This document shows, one piece after another, positions 36,524 to 47,160 of a DNA stretch of 64,000 nucleotides; the first letter of the stretch is position 1; the number at the start of each line of letters is the position of its first letter. The stretch comes from Rhizophagus clarus (lineage: Eukaryota > Glomeromycota > Glomeromycetes > Glomerales > Glomeraceae): contig BLAL01000021.1 in assembly GCA_015698045.1 (NCBI GenBank), positions 62,001 through 126,000 of the forward strand, in the 5' to 3' direction. Both the position numbers and the translations under genes were made by a program. Below the pieces are notes generated by a model. The model was not told the DNA's origin. It ran no database searches and was given only the letters and a program-made list of their open reading frames with translations.

Positions 36524-36544
36524 CACTGGTCAAAATTGATGCTA

Positions 36545-36910
36545 TCAGATACATATCGGGTACATATCGGGTACCTGATATGTACCTGATATGTGTGAAA
36601 TATGTGTATGCTATTTAATAATACTACACATATCGGGTACCCGATATGTACCCGTCGGATGCAGAAAATCGGTGACATATAACGTACATATCGGGTACAT
36701 TTCTCATACATATTGGGTAGTTAAATATCGGTTATATATCATAGATTTATTGGGTACCCGATATATTTTAAAAAAATATCGGACAGATATTATACACTTA
36801 TCGGATAGTGCTAATAAGTATCCTATATATACCCGATATGTATCCTATTTGTATTTGAAATATAAGCATAATTTCATAATTTTCACATATCGGATAGCCG
36901 AAAAGTATAG
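36545..36910. repeat. Left subterminal repeats (TATCGGGTACC type)
   Basis: At least a dozen forward and inverted copies of CATATCGGGTACCTGATATG and shorter TATCGG(G)TA words, several forming palindromes such as TATCGGGTACCCGATA. In CACTA elements such subterminal repeats bind the element-encoded DNA-binding protein. Open frames across this area are by-products of the repeats. Confidence 0.8.
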
Positions 36911-36919
36911 CATTTATGG

Positions 36920-37604
36920 GGCATTAATAGTAGTAGATTTATAATTTAAATACAATTGTAATTTAAAAGTAATTTAATTCATTTAATTGTAATTACTGAA
37001 AATTTTATTTATATTTTCAATCGATAATAAAAAAAAATATTATACAAAAAATATTATAAAAAAAATTCACTACTCTTTACACAAATTTACAATTAATGTT
37101 TACTTGTTTGCTTGTTTTCATTTCATTATATCTATTTAATTTGAAAGAAAGTAAAATGTTAATAATAAAGTATTAGTATGAATATTAGTAGAAGTGTTAG
37201 CAAAAGAAAAGGAACGTTAATAAAAAAATTTTTACATTAGAAAGTGTTAGTATTAATGTTAGTATGAAAGTTAGTAGAAGTAGAAAAGGAACATCAATAA
37301 AAAAAAATATAAAGTATAAGTATTAATGTTAGTGTTAATGTTAGTAGAAGTGTTAGTAAAAGTAAGGAATAAAAAATGTTTAACAGTAGAACATTGTTAG
37401 TAGGAATGTTAGTAGGAGGAAACACATTAGAAAAAAATATTAGTAAGAGTGTTAACAGGATGGAAAAAGAAATTTCAACAAAAAATGTACCTTTGTATTT
37501 ATTTTTTAGAAAAACCAATAAAGTAAAAAACTCGATAGTAGAACATTGTTTAGGACGTTAGTGAGAAGAAATACATTGGAAAAATATATTAATAAGAGTG
37601 TTAA
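36920..37604. repeat. Low-complexity GTTAGTA minisatellite-like DNA
   Basis: Words such as TTAGTAGAAGTGTTAG and GTTAGTATTAATG recur irregularly from 37,170 to 37,450, flanked by A-rich sequence. No coding signal. Confidence 0.5.
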
Positions 37605-38040
37605 GAATAACATAATAATGGGAAAAGAAATTTCAACAAAAAATATACCTTTATCTTTATTTTTTAGACAAAAACAATAAAGTAAAAATTTGAGAGAGAG
37701 AGAGAAAAGTTTTGAAAAAAAAAAAACGATAAATAAATAATTAAATCGTGATCGTGCAATCACATGATCAACAAAATTATCAATTTTTATTGGTTATTTG
37801 GGTAATATTATAAATAACATAATAATGGGAAAAGAAATTTCAACAAAAAATATACCTTTATCTTTATTTTTTAGACAAAAACAAATAAAGTAAAAATTTG
37901 AGAGAGAGAGAGAAAAAGTTTTTGAAAAAAAAAAAAAAAAATAAAAAAATACGATAAATAAATAATTAAATCATGATCATGCAATCACATGATCAACAAA
38001 ATTATCAATTTTTATTGGTTATTTGGGTAATATTATATTC
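37605..38040. repeat. ~203-bp direct duplication (two copies)
   Basis: AATAACATAATAATGGGAAA through AATTATCAATTTTTATTGG occurs at about 37,609-37,800 and 37,812-38,035, including a GAGAGAGAGAGA run and a CGTGATCGTGCAATCACATG box (ATGATCATGC in copy two). The copies differ mainly in A-run lengths, implying a recent duplication. Confidence 0.8.
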
Positions 38041-38098
38041 AGCCACATCAGCTACAAAATCCAAATGCACAAGTCAAAGAATTACAAACTTGATTATT

Positions 38099-38366
38099 CA
38101 CTATTCGTGCTCAACTTGAGTTGATAAAATTATTAAAAAATCACTGATTTTATTAAATTTATCAGAATTTTTATACCTAATTAAAGATGATTAAATTAAG
38201 TTTTACTACCGATTTCATTATAACGTTACCAACTTTTTTGTTAATCTTGGATATTTTATTTTGAATTTAAATTGTTCACTTTGAACTCGAGTTGAACTCG
38301 AGTTCAACTCGAGTTTAACTCGTTCGCTCAAGATCTTTGTGTAATGTATTGTAGATCCGTAATTGT
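38099..38366 (+). repeat. Inner inverted repeat, left arm
   Basis: Starts CACTATTCGTGCTCAACTTG, runs through GTTAATCTTGGATATTTTAT and a palindromic block of AACTCGAGTT words, and ends near GTAGATCCGTAATTG. It matches the reverse complement of 45,625-45,871 along almost its full length. The CACTA at its outer edge is suggestive, but the right arm lacks an exact counterpart for those first bases. Confidence 0.75.
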
Positions 38367-38780
38367 TTTATTTGTAGTCTATAATTGGCAAAAGCTTATT
38401 ATAAAACAAAATAAAAAATACTATTTATTTACGTATCTGTATTATTAGATTTTACCTTTTTTAGATTTAATATATAATTAAAAGAAGACCTTTATCTTGA
38501 TTTTTTGAAATCACGATCATAACAATTAAGTTTAGGTCGAGTTCAACTCGTTCGCTCAAGATCTTTGTGTAATGTATTGTAGATCCGTAATTGTTTTATT
38601 TGTAGTCTATAATTGGCAAAAGCGTATTATAAAACAAAATAAAAAATACTATTTATTTACGTATCTGTATTATTAGATTTTACCTTTTTTAGATTTAATA
38701 TATAATTAAAAGAAGACCTTTATCTTGATTTTTTGGAATTACGATCATAACAATTGAGTTTAGGTCGAGTTCAACTCGTT
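38317..38780. repeat. 228-bp tandem duplication with GAGTTCAACTCG boxes
   Basis: AACTCGTTCG boundaries occur at 38,317, 38,545 and (diverged) 38,773, exactly 228 bp apart. Each unit contains TGTATTGTAGATCCGTAATT and ends in GGTCGAGTTCAACTCG. A third unit decays after about 60 bp. Confidence 0.8.
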
Positions 38781-39081
38781 CGTTGTGATTGATTGTATTG
38801 TTGATCCGTATCTGTATTACCTTTTTTAGATTTGATATATAATTAATACAAAGAAGACGGATCATAACAATCATGACATATTTGAGAAATTAGAACAATT
38901 TACGTAAATGTTCTTGAAGGGTAATTAATATAATAATACTAGGTGATAAAAAATTGTTTATAAAAAGAGGTTTCATCTTTTTTTTTTTACAATAAATTTA
39001 TTGTCGTTATTTTTATTATATATTCTTTTTCTTAAAATTTGTTGCCGTTATTTTTTATTATTATATATTCTTCTTCTTAAA

Positions 39082-39686
39082 ATGCCCGCAAATTGGACTG
39101 ATGCAATAACTGAATATTTAATAAGATATAGGAGGTAAAAAAATAAATGAAAAGTAATAAATAACTTTGATCATTTTCTAGTTTTTTTTTTACGTTTTCT
39201 GATCTAAAAATTAAATAAATAATGTAAAGGAAAAGGAACGACTACTACCATGACATGCCCAGGAGGGACCGCTCCGAATTCTGGGAGAGCCTAGCTCGAA
39301 GAATTCGGAGATGGTTCCACATGAGGTTCACTGGCCAACAGGTAGAGAGAAAGTGGAGGAACTTGATCAGGAATTTTAATGTTAGTAAAATAATAATAAA
39401 TCATAAAAAAAAAATAAAATAAAATAAAAAATTAATAGTATTAACATTTTTAGGATTTCTGTGAATGGAGGAATGGTGCGCGAAATGAAAGGTGGTCCCG
39501 AGAAGGAGAAAGATATTATAAGCAGTTTCGCACAAGGTTTTGGGACAGACCTGGTAATTATTAAGAATTTTTTTAATTTATATTTAAGTTATTTAAGTTC
39601 TAAATTTATATATATATTTCTTAGGGAATCACCACAGTCGTAGGCAGCGTAGAAACACTGCGCATCAGCAGGCTCGGAATCCATAA
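39082..39686 (+). CDS. Small Myb/SANT-like DNA-binding protein, 121 aa
   Basis: Four exons: 39082-39134, 39230-39380, 39454-39553 and 39625-39686; introns 95, 73 and 71 nt, phases agreeing, no internal stop. A TATA-like TTATAAAAAGAGG lies about 125 bp upstream of the ATG. The protein starts MPANWTDAITEYLIRYRR, then SEFWESLARRIRRWFHMRF, TGQQVERKWRNLIRNFNDF, and ends basic (RRQRRNTAHQQARNP). The tryptophan spacing (W-x-n-LI, FW-x2-LA-RRI, KW-x2-L) is that of a trihelix/Myb-SANT DNA-binding module. Its codons are markedly G+C-richer than the surroundings. Inside a CACTA element it is a natural candidate for the terminal-repeat-binding partner of Tnp2, analogous in role to TnpA (inference). Unlike its neighbours it is uninterrupted. 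Confidence 0.72.
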
Positions 39687-40252
39687 ATTATATTTTTTTA
39701 TTTTTTTATTTTTTACATATTTTTATTTTTTTTTTTATTTTGTATTTTTTATTTTTTTATTTTTTATTTTTTATTTTTTATATTTTTATATTTTTATATT
39801 TTTATTATTTTAATTATTATTATTTTTTATTTTTCATTATCTTATATTTTTTATATTTATCTAATTATTATTTTAATATTTTTACTATTTTATAATTTGA
39901 TTTAATAAATTTATCGTAAAATCCAAAACCATTGCCAGGCGAGTTTCTTCGTTACAAAATACACTAAAATAAAGCGAAATTCCTTTTTGGCAAATAGCAA
40001 AAATGAGTTTGATCACGTATTTTGAAAATGTGAAAGATTATTTCAAGATTTTATATTGTAAATTGATAGATTAGTTCTCTCAATTTGATTTATACGGTAC
40101 TAGATCTGTCACGCCTAAATGTACCTTTTTTAAAAATTTATTGGAAACATTTCATCATTACAATATATTATATAATATATGATGACAGATTGTTTATTTA
40201 ATTAATACTTTAATAAAAAAAAAATGAATGTTTATTGAATAAAAGCAATTTA
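39687..40252. other. T-rich spacer
   Basis: 39,690-39,900 is almost only TATTTTT-type sequence, followed by ~350 bp without a gene. It lies between the convergent ends of the Myb-like gene and the minus-strand companion gene, so it may contain both 3' ends. Confidence 0.45.
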
Positions 40253-41667
40253 TTATAACTTGATAAAATAATAATTGTCTATTTTAATCTTTTTTTGATT
40301 TATGCTTCTTTTCTCTCCTTTTTTTTTTAATTTTTTTTTAGTTTTTTTTCTCTTTCTTTTATTAGAATTTGCCCTATTTTCTTCTTTGTAATCATCTTCA
40401 GTATCACTATGATTACCATTATCATCTTCTTGACCAGTATCATAATCATATACTGGGATATTATTAGTCAGCCTATTAAATCTTTTAAGAGCTTCCTGAT
40501 TTAAACACCAATTTGGCGCACCCACGGGTAGCTCATCAGTGGTCGTTTTAAAATTTTCAGCTCTTTTAGTTTTTACAATTTGTGGTTTTTTTCTTAATAT
40601 CTTGACCGCTGGATCGATCCGTTTGTGTAGCAAATGGCAAAGCTTAAACAATTGAATTTTATATTTGTAATAATTGATTCGTAAGGAATTAGTAAAAAAC
40701 AATAAAAAATTTATCACTTCGATTTTATGGATTGAAAAGATTTGTATAATGTTTATTGAATTTATTCATTTAATTAAAACAATAGCTTATCAATAACACA
40801 GGTCGAAAGGATTAAATAAGTAAATCTAATAAATAAAAAAATCATAAATACGTACCGCAGAAGAACGCCACCATCTTCCATAAATATGAATTGATGATGA
40901 TTTTTCTTTAGCAGCAGATTCTTCGGTAATTACATCATCATCATCTTCTTCTTCAGTATCCGTCTTTTCCCATTCTTCAGAATGATAACCCGAGTCTTTT
41001 AGTATTTTTACTAAATCTTCTTCAGGATATCGTCTGATATATTTGTTATTACTTCGTATTAAATAATCTGTTGCTTTTGTTCTTCTTCTTTTTTTCTAAT
41101 TATCTAATTGTAAATATAGCATAGTTAGTTGAATTTTCTATTTTATGTTAATAAAATATTTATTACATCTTGCATCCTAGTATTCTTCTTGGTTCTTTTC
41201 TTATTCTGTTTTGCTTTTTCCTCCCCTTGCAATCTTATATTGTGCACACGATGGCGTGAGCGTCAACGTCTATGTAGCATTCTTAGTAGGTCACTGTTTG
41301 AAACAGTGTATCTTTTATTCATCAACTTATAGAGTGGTGGCAATAGTGTCGTAATTATGTTCTCTTTTTGTTCTGCCCATGTACGTTCATTATTTATTTC
41401 ATAAACATCTTTTAACTCTGAGTCCACCCAGATGAACACTTCTTTCTGTATATATAAATATAAATAAAAGGTAGAAATAACAAATGATAAAATAATACTT
41501 ACTTTGATCTCTTTATATGAACTTTTATTATAAATAGAGGAGGTTGGGTGCAAAAAGAAGGATGAAGATAAGGACGAAGGGGATGACTCCTGATCACTAT
41601 CCATCTTTTGGTGCAAAGAGAAGGATGAAGATGAGGACGAAGAGGATGACTCCTGATCACTATCCAT
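40253..41667 (-). pseudogene. CACTA companion gene, acidic/basic protein (~357 codons, one stop)
   Basis: Four exons with matching phases: 41667-41503, 41445-41167, 41095-40856 and 40642-40253. It begins MDSDQESSSSS with the first 21 residues duplicated (63-bp repeat). Exon 2 has WVDSELKDVYEINNERTWAE and MLHRR*RSRHR, where the TGA (41263-41265) probably replaces CGA. Exon 3 has TDYLIRSNNKYIRRYPEEDL, an acidic run and YGRWWRSSA. Exon 4 has DELPVGAPNWCLNQEALKRF, then acidic (DTEDDYKEEN) and strongly basic (KRKRKKTKKKLKKKG) segments, suggesting a nuclear protein. Apart from the single stop the gene is well preserved. It shares a ~470-bp divergent promoter with the Tnp2 gene. No known domain recognised. 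Confidence 0.55.
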
Positions 41668-42137
41668 CTTTTGAATAAAAGTTGAAATCTATTTTCAAAA
41701 ATACTTGGGGATAGAGGGTATTTATAACAAATCTCTGTTCGCGTATCACGTAAAATTTTGTTTTGCAATTCTTGCTCACATGCAAGATTGCATCATATTC
41801 GCGTTTGTCTTGTTCACGTGCATCTTTCAGATTCGCATCATATTCGCGTTTGTCTTGTTCACATGCATCTTTCAGATCGCATCATATTCGCGTTTGTCTT
41901 GTTCACATGTACCTTTCAGATCGCATCATATTCGCATCTTTTACCTAATAACTTTATTCGCGTCTTTTACCTAATAACTTTCTAAAATATATAGTTAATA
42001 ACTTCTTTAATAAAATAACTTCTTTAATAAAATACAGTTAATAACTTTTTATTAATAATTTTCTTTAATAAAATACAGTTAATAACTTTCTTTAATAAAA
42101 TACAGTACTAGATATTAAACATATTAGTAATAGTAAA
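41668..42137. promoter_or_regulatory. Divergent promoter with ~46-bp tandem repeats
   Basis: Lies between the start codons of the companion gene (minus) and Tnp2 (plus). From 41,788 to 41,935 the unit CGCATCATATTCGCGTTTGT followed by CTTGTTCACATGCATCTTTC is repeated three times plus a partial copy. From 41,980 to 42,105 an AATAACTTCTTTAATAAAAT repeat follows. Evenly spaced repeats between two transposon genes suggest shared regulatory binding sites. Open frames here are repeat artefacts. Confidence 0.5.
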
Positions 42138-45100
42138 ATGAATAATAATACAAAATCTAAAATCAAGACCTCTGTGGCTGACTTAATAAAGCCCAAAAAA
42201 AAGCAGTATTCTGAAACCTCTGAAACCTTTGTAGCTGACTTGATAAATTCCAAAAAAAAAGAAACTTCTGAAACTTCTGTAAATGATCTAGTAAAGTCCC
42301 AAAAAAAACATTCGTATACTTCTAAAGCTTCTGTAACATCCGTGACTAACCTAATAAAACCCCAAAAAAAGTATTTTTATCCGTGTGATTGTATTTGTTG
42401 TGAAGGTGTAGAAGTTAATTCTCGCACTCAGGAAAAACATTTAAATGATGAAAATTTGTGGAAATCGGATGCTGCAAGAAAAAATCAGGAAAATATCATT
42501 ATGGCAAGAAAACAAAAAAAATCCTCTATTATTCATAATGAAAATCCCACAGAGGTAAACTCAAACATACCAAAAAAATGAAAAAGAGATAACTATCGTA
42601 CATCAAGTCCAAATCCTGATTTTTTTCAATCAAATAATAAAAATCCTGAACCAAATAATAATAATAATAATAATGAAAATATACATACATTGTTTTCATC
42701 AAACTTTCGTATTCCAGCTCTTATGCTTGATAATGGAAATAATAATATAGATCAGGATTATATTTTTCAAGAAGTAGATGAGGATGATGATAATAGTATA
42801 GATCAGGAAAAAGAAAATGAAGAAGATGATGATAATATAGAACAGGAAGAGGAGGAGGAGGAGAATGATGATATAAGAAATTTTTTTGCATACCCCAAAA
42901 TTGATGATGACGATAATGACGAAGAATTCGTTATGGAAAATTTAAATGACTCTATTGAGACCGAAATTATTCTATGGGCATTTAAATTTCAACAAAGATT
43001 TAGACTTCCTGATATAGCACTTGAAGCATTAATAAAATTCTTGAATATTGTACTTACTCGTTTAAACAAATTGCAATTCAAAAATTTTCCTAAATCTTTA
43101 TATATGGCAAAAAAAATGTTAAGTATCTTTCAGCCGAAAATGAAGTTAGCCGTATGTAATAATTGCCATAAATTGCATAATGTTAAAAATATTGCTGAAT
43201 ATAAGGAGGAAGGAAAAGCTACCATAATGAATTGCTTAAATGAAGAATTCCCATTTAATCCAGTACCCAGTCGCCAAAACAAATGCAACAACCCACTTTC
43301 TGTCCTTAAAAAAAGAAAAGGTGAATCAATTGCTGTACCTCGTATGTTATATCTAAAACCAAGCATTCGTCAGCAATTGAGTATGCTATACCAAAGACCT
43401 GGGTTTGAAAATATGCTGAAATTATCAGGGGTTCGAAGAGAAGGAGTTAATCTTTACTCAGATATTTATGATGGTAAAGTATGGAAAACCTTTCCGTTTG
43501 ATGATAGTACCTTTTTTACATCAGAAACTGCCACAACCCATCTAGGTCTTCTCTTTAATCTTGATTGGTTCCAACCTTTCACCTATACTCAACACAGCAC
43601 TGGTGCTATTTATGCATCAGTCTGTAACCTTCCGAGATCTGAAAGAAATAAACCTGAAAATACTATATATTTGGGTTTTTTACCAGGGCTAAAAGAGATG
43701 GGATTAGAACGTATAAATCATTATTTAGCCCCTATTGTAGATGAACTTCTAGATCTCTGAAAGGGTTGGAGGGTTCCAAAAACCTATCAGTGCCCTGATG
43801 GTTTAGACATTAAAGTTGCATTAATTGTTGGATCATCAGACATACCAGCCACCCAAAAGCTGTTTGGACATGGATCTGCAGTAATGAAATGCCATAGATG
43901 TGAGAAACGTAGTATTTACAGTGAAGAGTATAAGAAAACTCATTATGGAGGAGATCATACCTATGAGATAAGTACAGCAGAATCACATAGAAAACATGCA
44001 CATGAATGGTTGCAATGCAATTCAAAGAGTTCTAGAGAAGACCACTTCAAAGAACATGATGTACGCTAGTCTGAATTGCTTCGTCTTCCATATATAAATC
44101 CTGTACGTTTTGCTGCAGTAGATCCAATGCATTGCCTCTTCCTTGGTGTAGCAAAATGGATATTTAAATCTATTTTTGTGAACCAGAAAAAATTAAGCAT
44201 GGAACAACTTCGGGTGGCACAAAGTAAAATGGATCATGTTGAATTACCTTCTGATATTGGTCGCATTCCTCCAAAAATTGCAATTGGAAGTGAAGGTTTT
44301 TCCAATTTAACTGCTGATCAATGGAAGACGTTCATTATGATCTATTCAACAAATATTCTATGGGATATGCTGGATAATAATGATAGAAAGATTTTAGGTC
44401 ATTTTGTTCGGACTTATAATCTTTTGGTAACGAGAATTATTACCGAAGATGATTTGAAAGAAGCACAAGAAAGATTAAAAGACATGGCTCACCTCATAGA
44501 AAATACATATGGGCCAGAATTTATAACAAGTAACATACATCTTTCGCTTCATATTGCTGATTGCTATCGTGATTATGGACCTATATATAGTTTTTGGCTT
44601 TTTCCATTTGAGAGACTTAACGGATATATAGGTAATGTACTTAATTGTTTTTGTGTCTTCAAGTCCTTTTTTTTAAAAAAAAAAGAAAAAAACTTCCATT
44701 ATCAATAGGATCATATCCCAACAGTAACTGGCAAATAGAACCCGAATTAATGAAAATTGTCCTTAAAAATACCTTGATTGATTATTATTTAACGCGTAAA
44801 TGGTCATCCAGTCTTTTAGGCGAATCTCTTTGCTTTCTTGTACCAAAAAAAGATGTAGGTAGTTTGGCGGTTACAACAGAAAGAGAAGAGCTAAACCATT
44901 TCTTATCCATGAGACATAACACGTTTACGCTTTCCAAAATTTATGGTACTGAAGCAATACCAGGACAATTCCTTAAACCATCATATTTAAGGGTTGTTAT
45001 GCCTTTGGAATTGCGAGAGTTTCTGTGTGAATGGTATCAAATATTGTACGAGAAAGAAAAGGATGAGATATTAGGATTCATGGATCTACAAATCAATCAA

Positions 45101-45526
45101 TATGCAAGATTACAAATTGGCGCCAAAATTTTTGGATCCATGATTTTGGCTCGTCATGAAAAAAATTTGACCATTCTTGCAAAATGGAAAGCATTTAATG
45201 ATGAATCAACTGACATATATCCAGGAGAGGTTCAATATTACTTTGAACATACGCTTAAATTACCCAAAGGGCTAAAAACTCATCTCCTGGCATATGTCAA
45301 GTGGTATAAAAACGCACTTTCCTCTGACATTCGGTTTAAGCATAGATTCATGGAGCCAGAAATATCAAACACGGAGCTATAGAAAGCTGAACACTGCAAG
45401 GAAGGTTGTGATTCACTAATAGCGGTCCATAGAATATTATGTCGCGCTACAAAATTCAAACACGTAAATGTAGGAAAAGGAAAATATTTGTCAATAATAC
45501 CTTTGAATAGAAAATTTAATGTATAG
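42138..45526 (+). pseudogene. tnp2: Tnp2-type CACTA transposase, four in-frame stops
   Basis: One frame runs from ATG 42138 to a 77-nt intron (44632-44708) and on to TAG 45524-45526, broken only by TGA 42579, TGA 43758, TAG 44067 and TAG 45380. Order: a degenerate four-fold SVADLIKPKKK repeat; a Cys pair (CDCICCEG); an acidic region; a C-x2-C finger region (AVCNNCHKLHN); the core DGKVWKTFPF, SETATTHLGLLFNLDWFQPF, TIYLGFLPGLKEM and KCHRCEKR; then NPVRFAAVDPMHCLFLGVAK, whose D-P-M-H is the Tnp2 hallmark; FWLFPFERLNGYIG at the intron; and the C-terminal SLIAVHRILCRATKFKH and YLSIIPLNRKF. It would excise CACTA elements. Repairing nothing, as it stands it is inactive unless the stops are read through; frame integrity otherwise suggests recent death. 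Confidence 0.85.
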
Positions 45527-45624
45527 TATATTACACTAACATCCTGTTTTCTAAGTTCCATGAAATTCTATGATGTAATATTTAATGATCTACAATATAC
45601 AAATATCATATCACAATTTAATAA

Positions 45625-45871
45625 TTACAGATCCACAATACACTTGAGCGAACGAGTTAAACTCGAGTTGAACTCAAGTTCAACTCGAGTTCAAAGCGAA
45701 CAATTTAAATTCAAAATAAAATATCCAAGATTAACAAAAAAGTCGGTAATGTTATAATAAAATCGTTAGTGAATTTTATGTTAATCATCTTTAATTAGGT
45801 ATAAAAATTCTGATAAATTTAATAAAATCAATGATTTTGTAATAATTTTATCAACTCAAGTTGAGCACGAA
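45625..45871 (-). repeat. Inner inverted repeat, right arm
   Basis: Reverse-complement match of 38,104-38,366, including GAGCACGAA at the outer edge and the block of AACTCGAGTT palindromes next to CACTTGAGCGAACGAG. Begins about 100 bp after the Tnp2 stop codon. Confidence 0.75.
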
Positions 45872-46221
45872 TTCATCACGAGTTTAAACATGAGTTAAAG
45901 AAACATGATTTTTTGCATTACATGACACTAATCACACTATGCATGAAGTACAATCAACAATACGGTTGATCTTACCCTACATATGTATTTCAATTATTGA
46001 AAAATTATACAAACATAATCATGGGGAGTACAAATTAAACAGTGAAGAAATATGTTTTATTATAAGATAGTAGTGAAATAATAAGATCATTACATCATTC
46101 TCCTCTGATAAAGAACATAAAAATTTAATTAATAACACAAACCGTCTAAAATAAATTATTGATACAGTATAAAAACTTTTATTCCACTTGAATACTTATA
46201 AAATGGTAACGAATTAACGAT
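45872..46221. other. Spacer inside the CACTA element
   Basis: AT-rich sequence between the inner inverted repeat and the 3' end of the minus-strand exon pair. Nothing recognised. Confidence 0.35.
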
Positions 46222-46618
46222 CTACAAGTTGATGTTGGAATCGTTATCTAAAAAAAGGAAAAAAAAAGTATTTTCCAGTGTTAGTGAAAAGCATTACCCA
46301 TTTTCTGGAACCGTTTACTTAAATAGAATGGGGATACAACACAAAAAGCTAATGCAAGATTGATAACCATTGGATGCACAAGACCGCTAAACAAAAATGT
46401 AATCATGGCCGAGCGTAAACCCAAGGAATACTTGCCATTATCATCTACTTCACACTCAGGTACTTCTTCACGCTCAAGTTCAATGCGCGCTTTATAGCGC
46501 GCTTGTCAATTTGCATTTATGGCGTTTATGCGTTTAGCAAATTTTCTCGCCCCTCGCACATATTTTTTGTATTGACTTTTGAAACTTCTTTTTCCTATCT
46601 TGTGACTGACGACCCATA
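46222..46618 (-). pseudogene. Minus-strand gene remnant with hydrophobic segment
   Basis: Two exons can be joined: 46618-46298 after acceptor TTCGCTCAG, and 46247-46222 after a T-rich acceptor, splitting a codon correctly and ending SNINL then stop. The main exon reads basic sequence (SFKSQYKKYVRGARKFAKRI), an in-frame TGA (46506-46508, NAN*QARY), then ELEREEVPECEVDDNGKYSL and a hydrophobic run (SAMITFLFSGLVHPMVINLA, ALAFCVVSPFYL). The 5' exon(s) with a start codon were not located, probably between 46,630 and 47,000. A palindrome GCGCGCTATAAAGCGCGC lies within the exon. Codons are G+C-richer than the flanks. Function unknown; possibly another transposon-borne protein. Confidence 0.45.
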
Positions 46619-47160
46619 CTGAGCGAAAAATAGAAGGAACGCAAAAGTTAGATGGTAGACCAAATAGTTTGTATATAATGTCAACTTTACCTATTAGAAA
46701 GGAAAGAGGTTTTTGAGAAAACGTGTGAAATCAATAAAACGTGAAAATGAAAATTGGCGTTATGTCACAAAATTTTTATCAGTACTAATTTTAGAAACAT
46801 ATGATGAATAGATTAATTGGGAAAATTGTGGTTAATATTCATTCTTAATGAGGTCCTACACGTATGGGTGGGTTTGTATGATTCGTCTGGCAATATTTAC
46901 AAAAAAAAAGAAAGTAAATTCTGGTTCAAAACTGAAAAGAAAATAAAAAAAAAATAATTCTGGCTTAAACCAGAAAAGGAATAAAAAAACCGGGTTAAAA
47001 CCGAAAAAGAATTTTTTTTTTATGATAGACAATCGATAAAAAAATTTTATAATGATTGGATCTGATCAATCCAATCAAGTTGAGACGGAGAAGAAAGGAA
47101 GACATAAAAGGAAAAAAATGAAACGTAAGCAAATGTTCGTTAATTAAGAAAAAATTAAAA
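46619..47160. other. Spacer with ~40-bp imperfect repeats
   Basis: At 46,918-47,010 three related units alternate CTGGTTCAAAACTGAAAAG, CTGGCTTAAACCAGAAAAGG and CCGGGTTAAAACCGAAAAAG, each a small inverted repeat. It would contain the promoter or first exon of the minus-strand remnant. No frame is supported. Confidence 0.4.

Noticed and set aside
36490..36944. Open frames in the CACTA left end
   Set aside because: Generated by TATCGGGTA subterminal repeats; no protein features.
41705..41985. Three overlapping Cys/His-rich frames as possible zinc-finger genes
   Set aside because: They translate the ~46-bp promoter repeat in three frames; periodic DNA, not a gene.
38099..45871. Calling the inner inverted repeat a fully defined CACTA element
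   Set aside because: The left edge reads CACTA but the right edge does not, and no 3-bp duplication could be fixed, so it is reported only as an inverted repeat.
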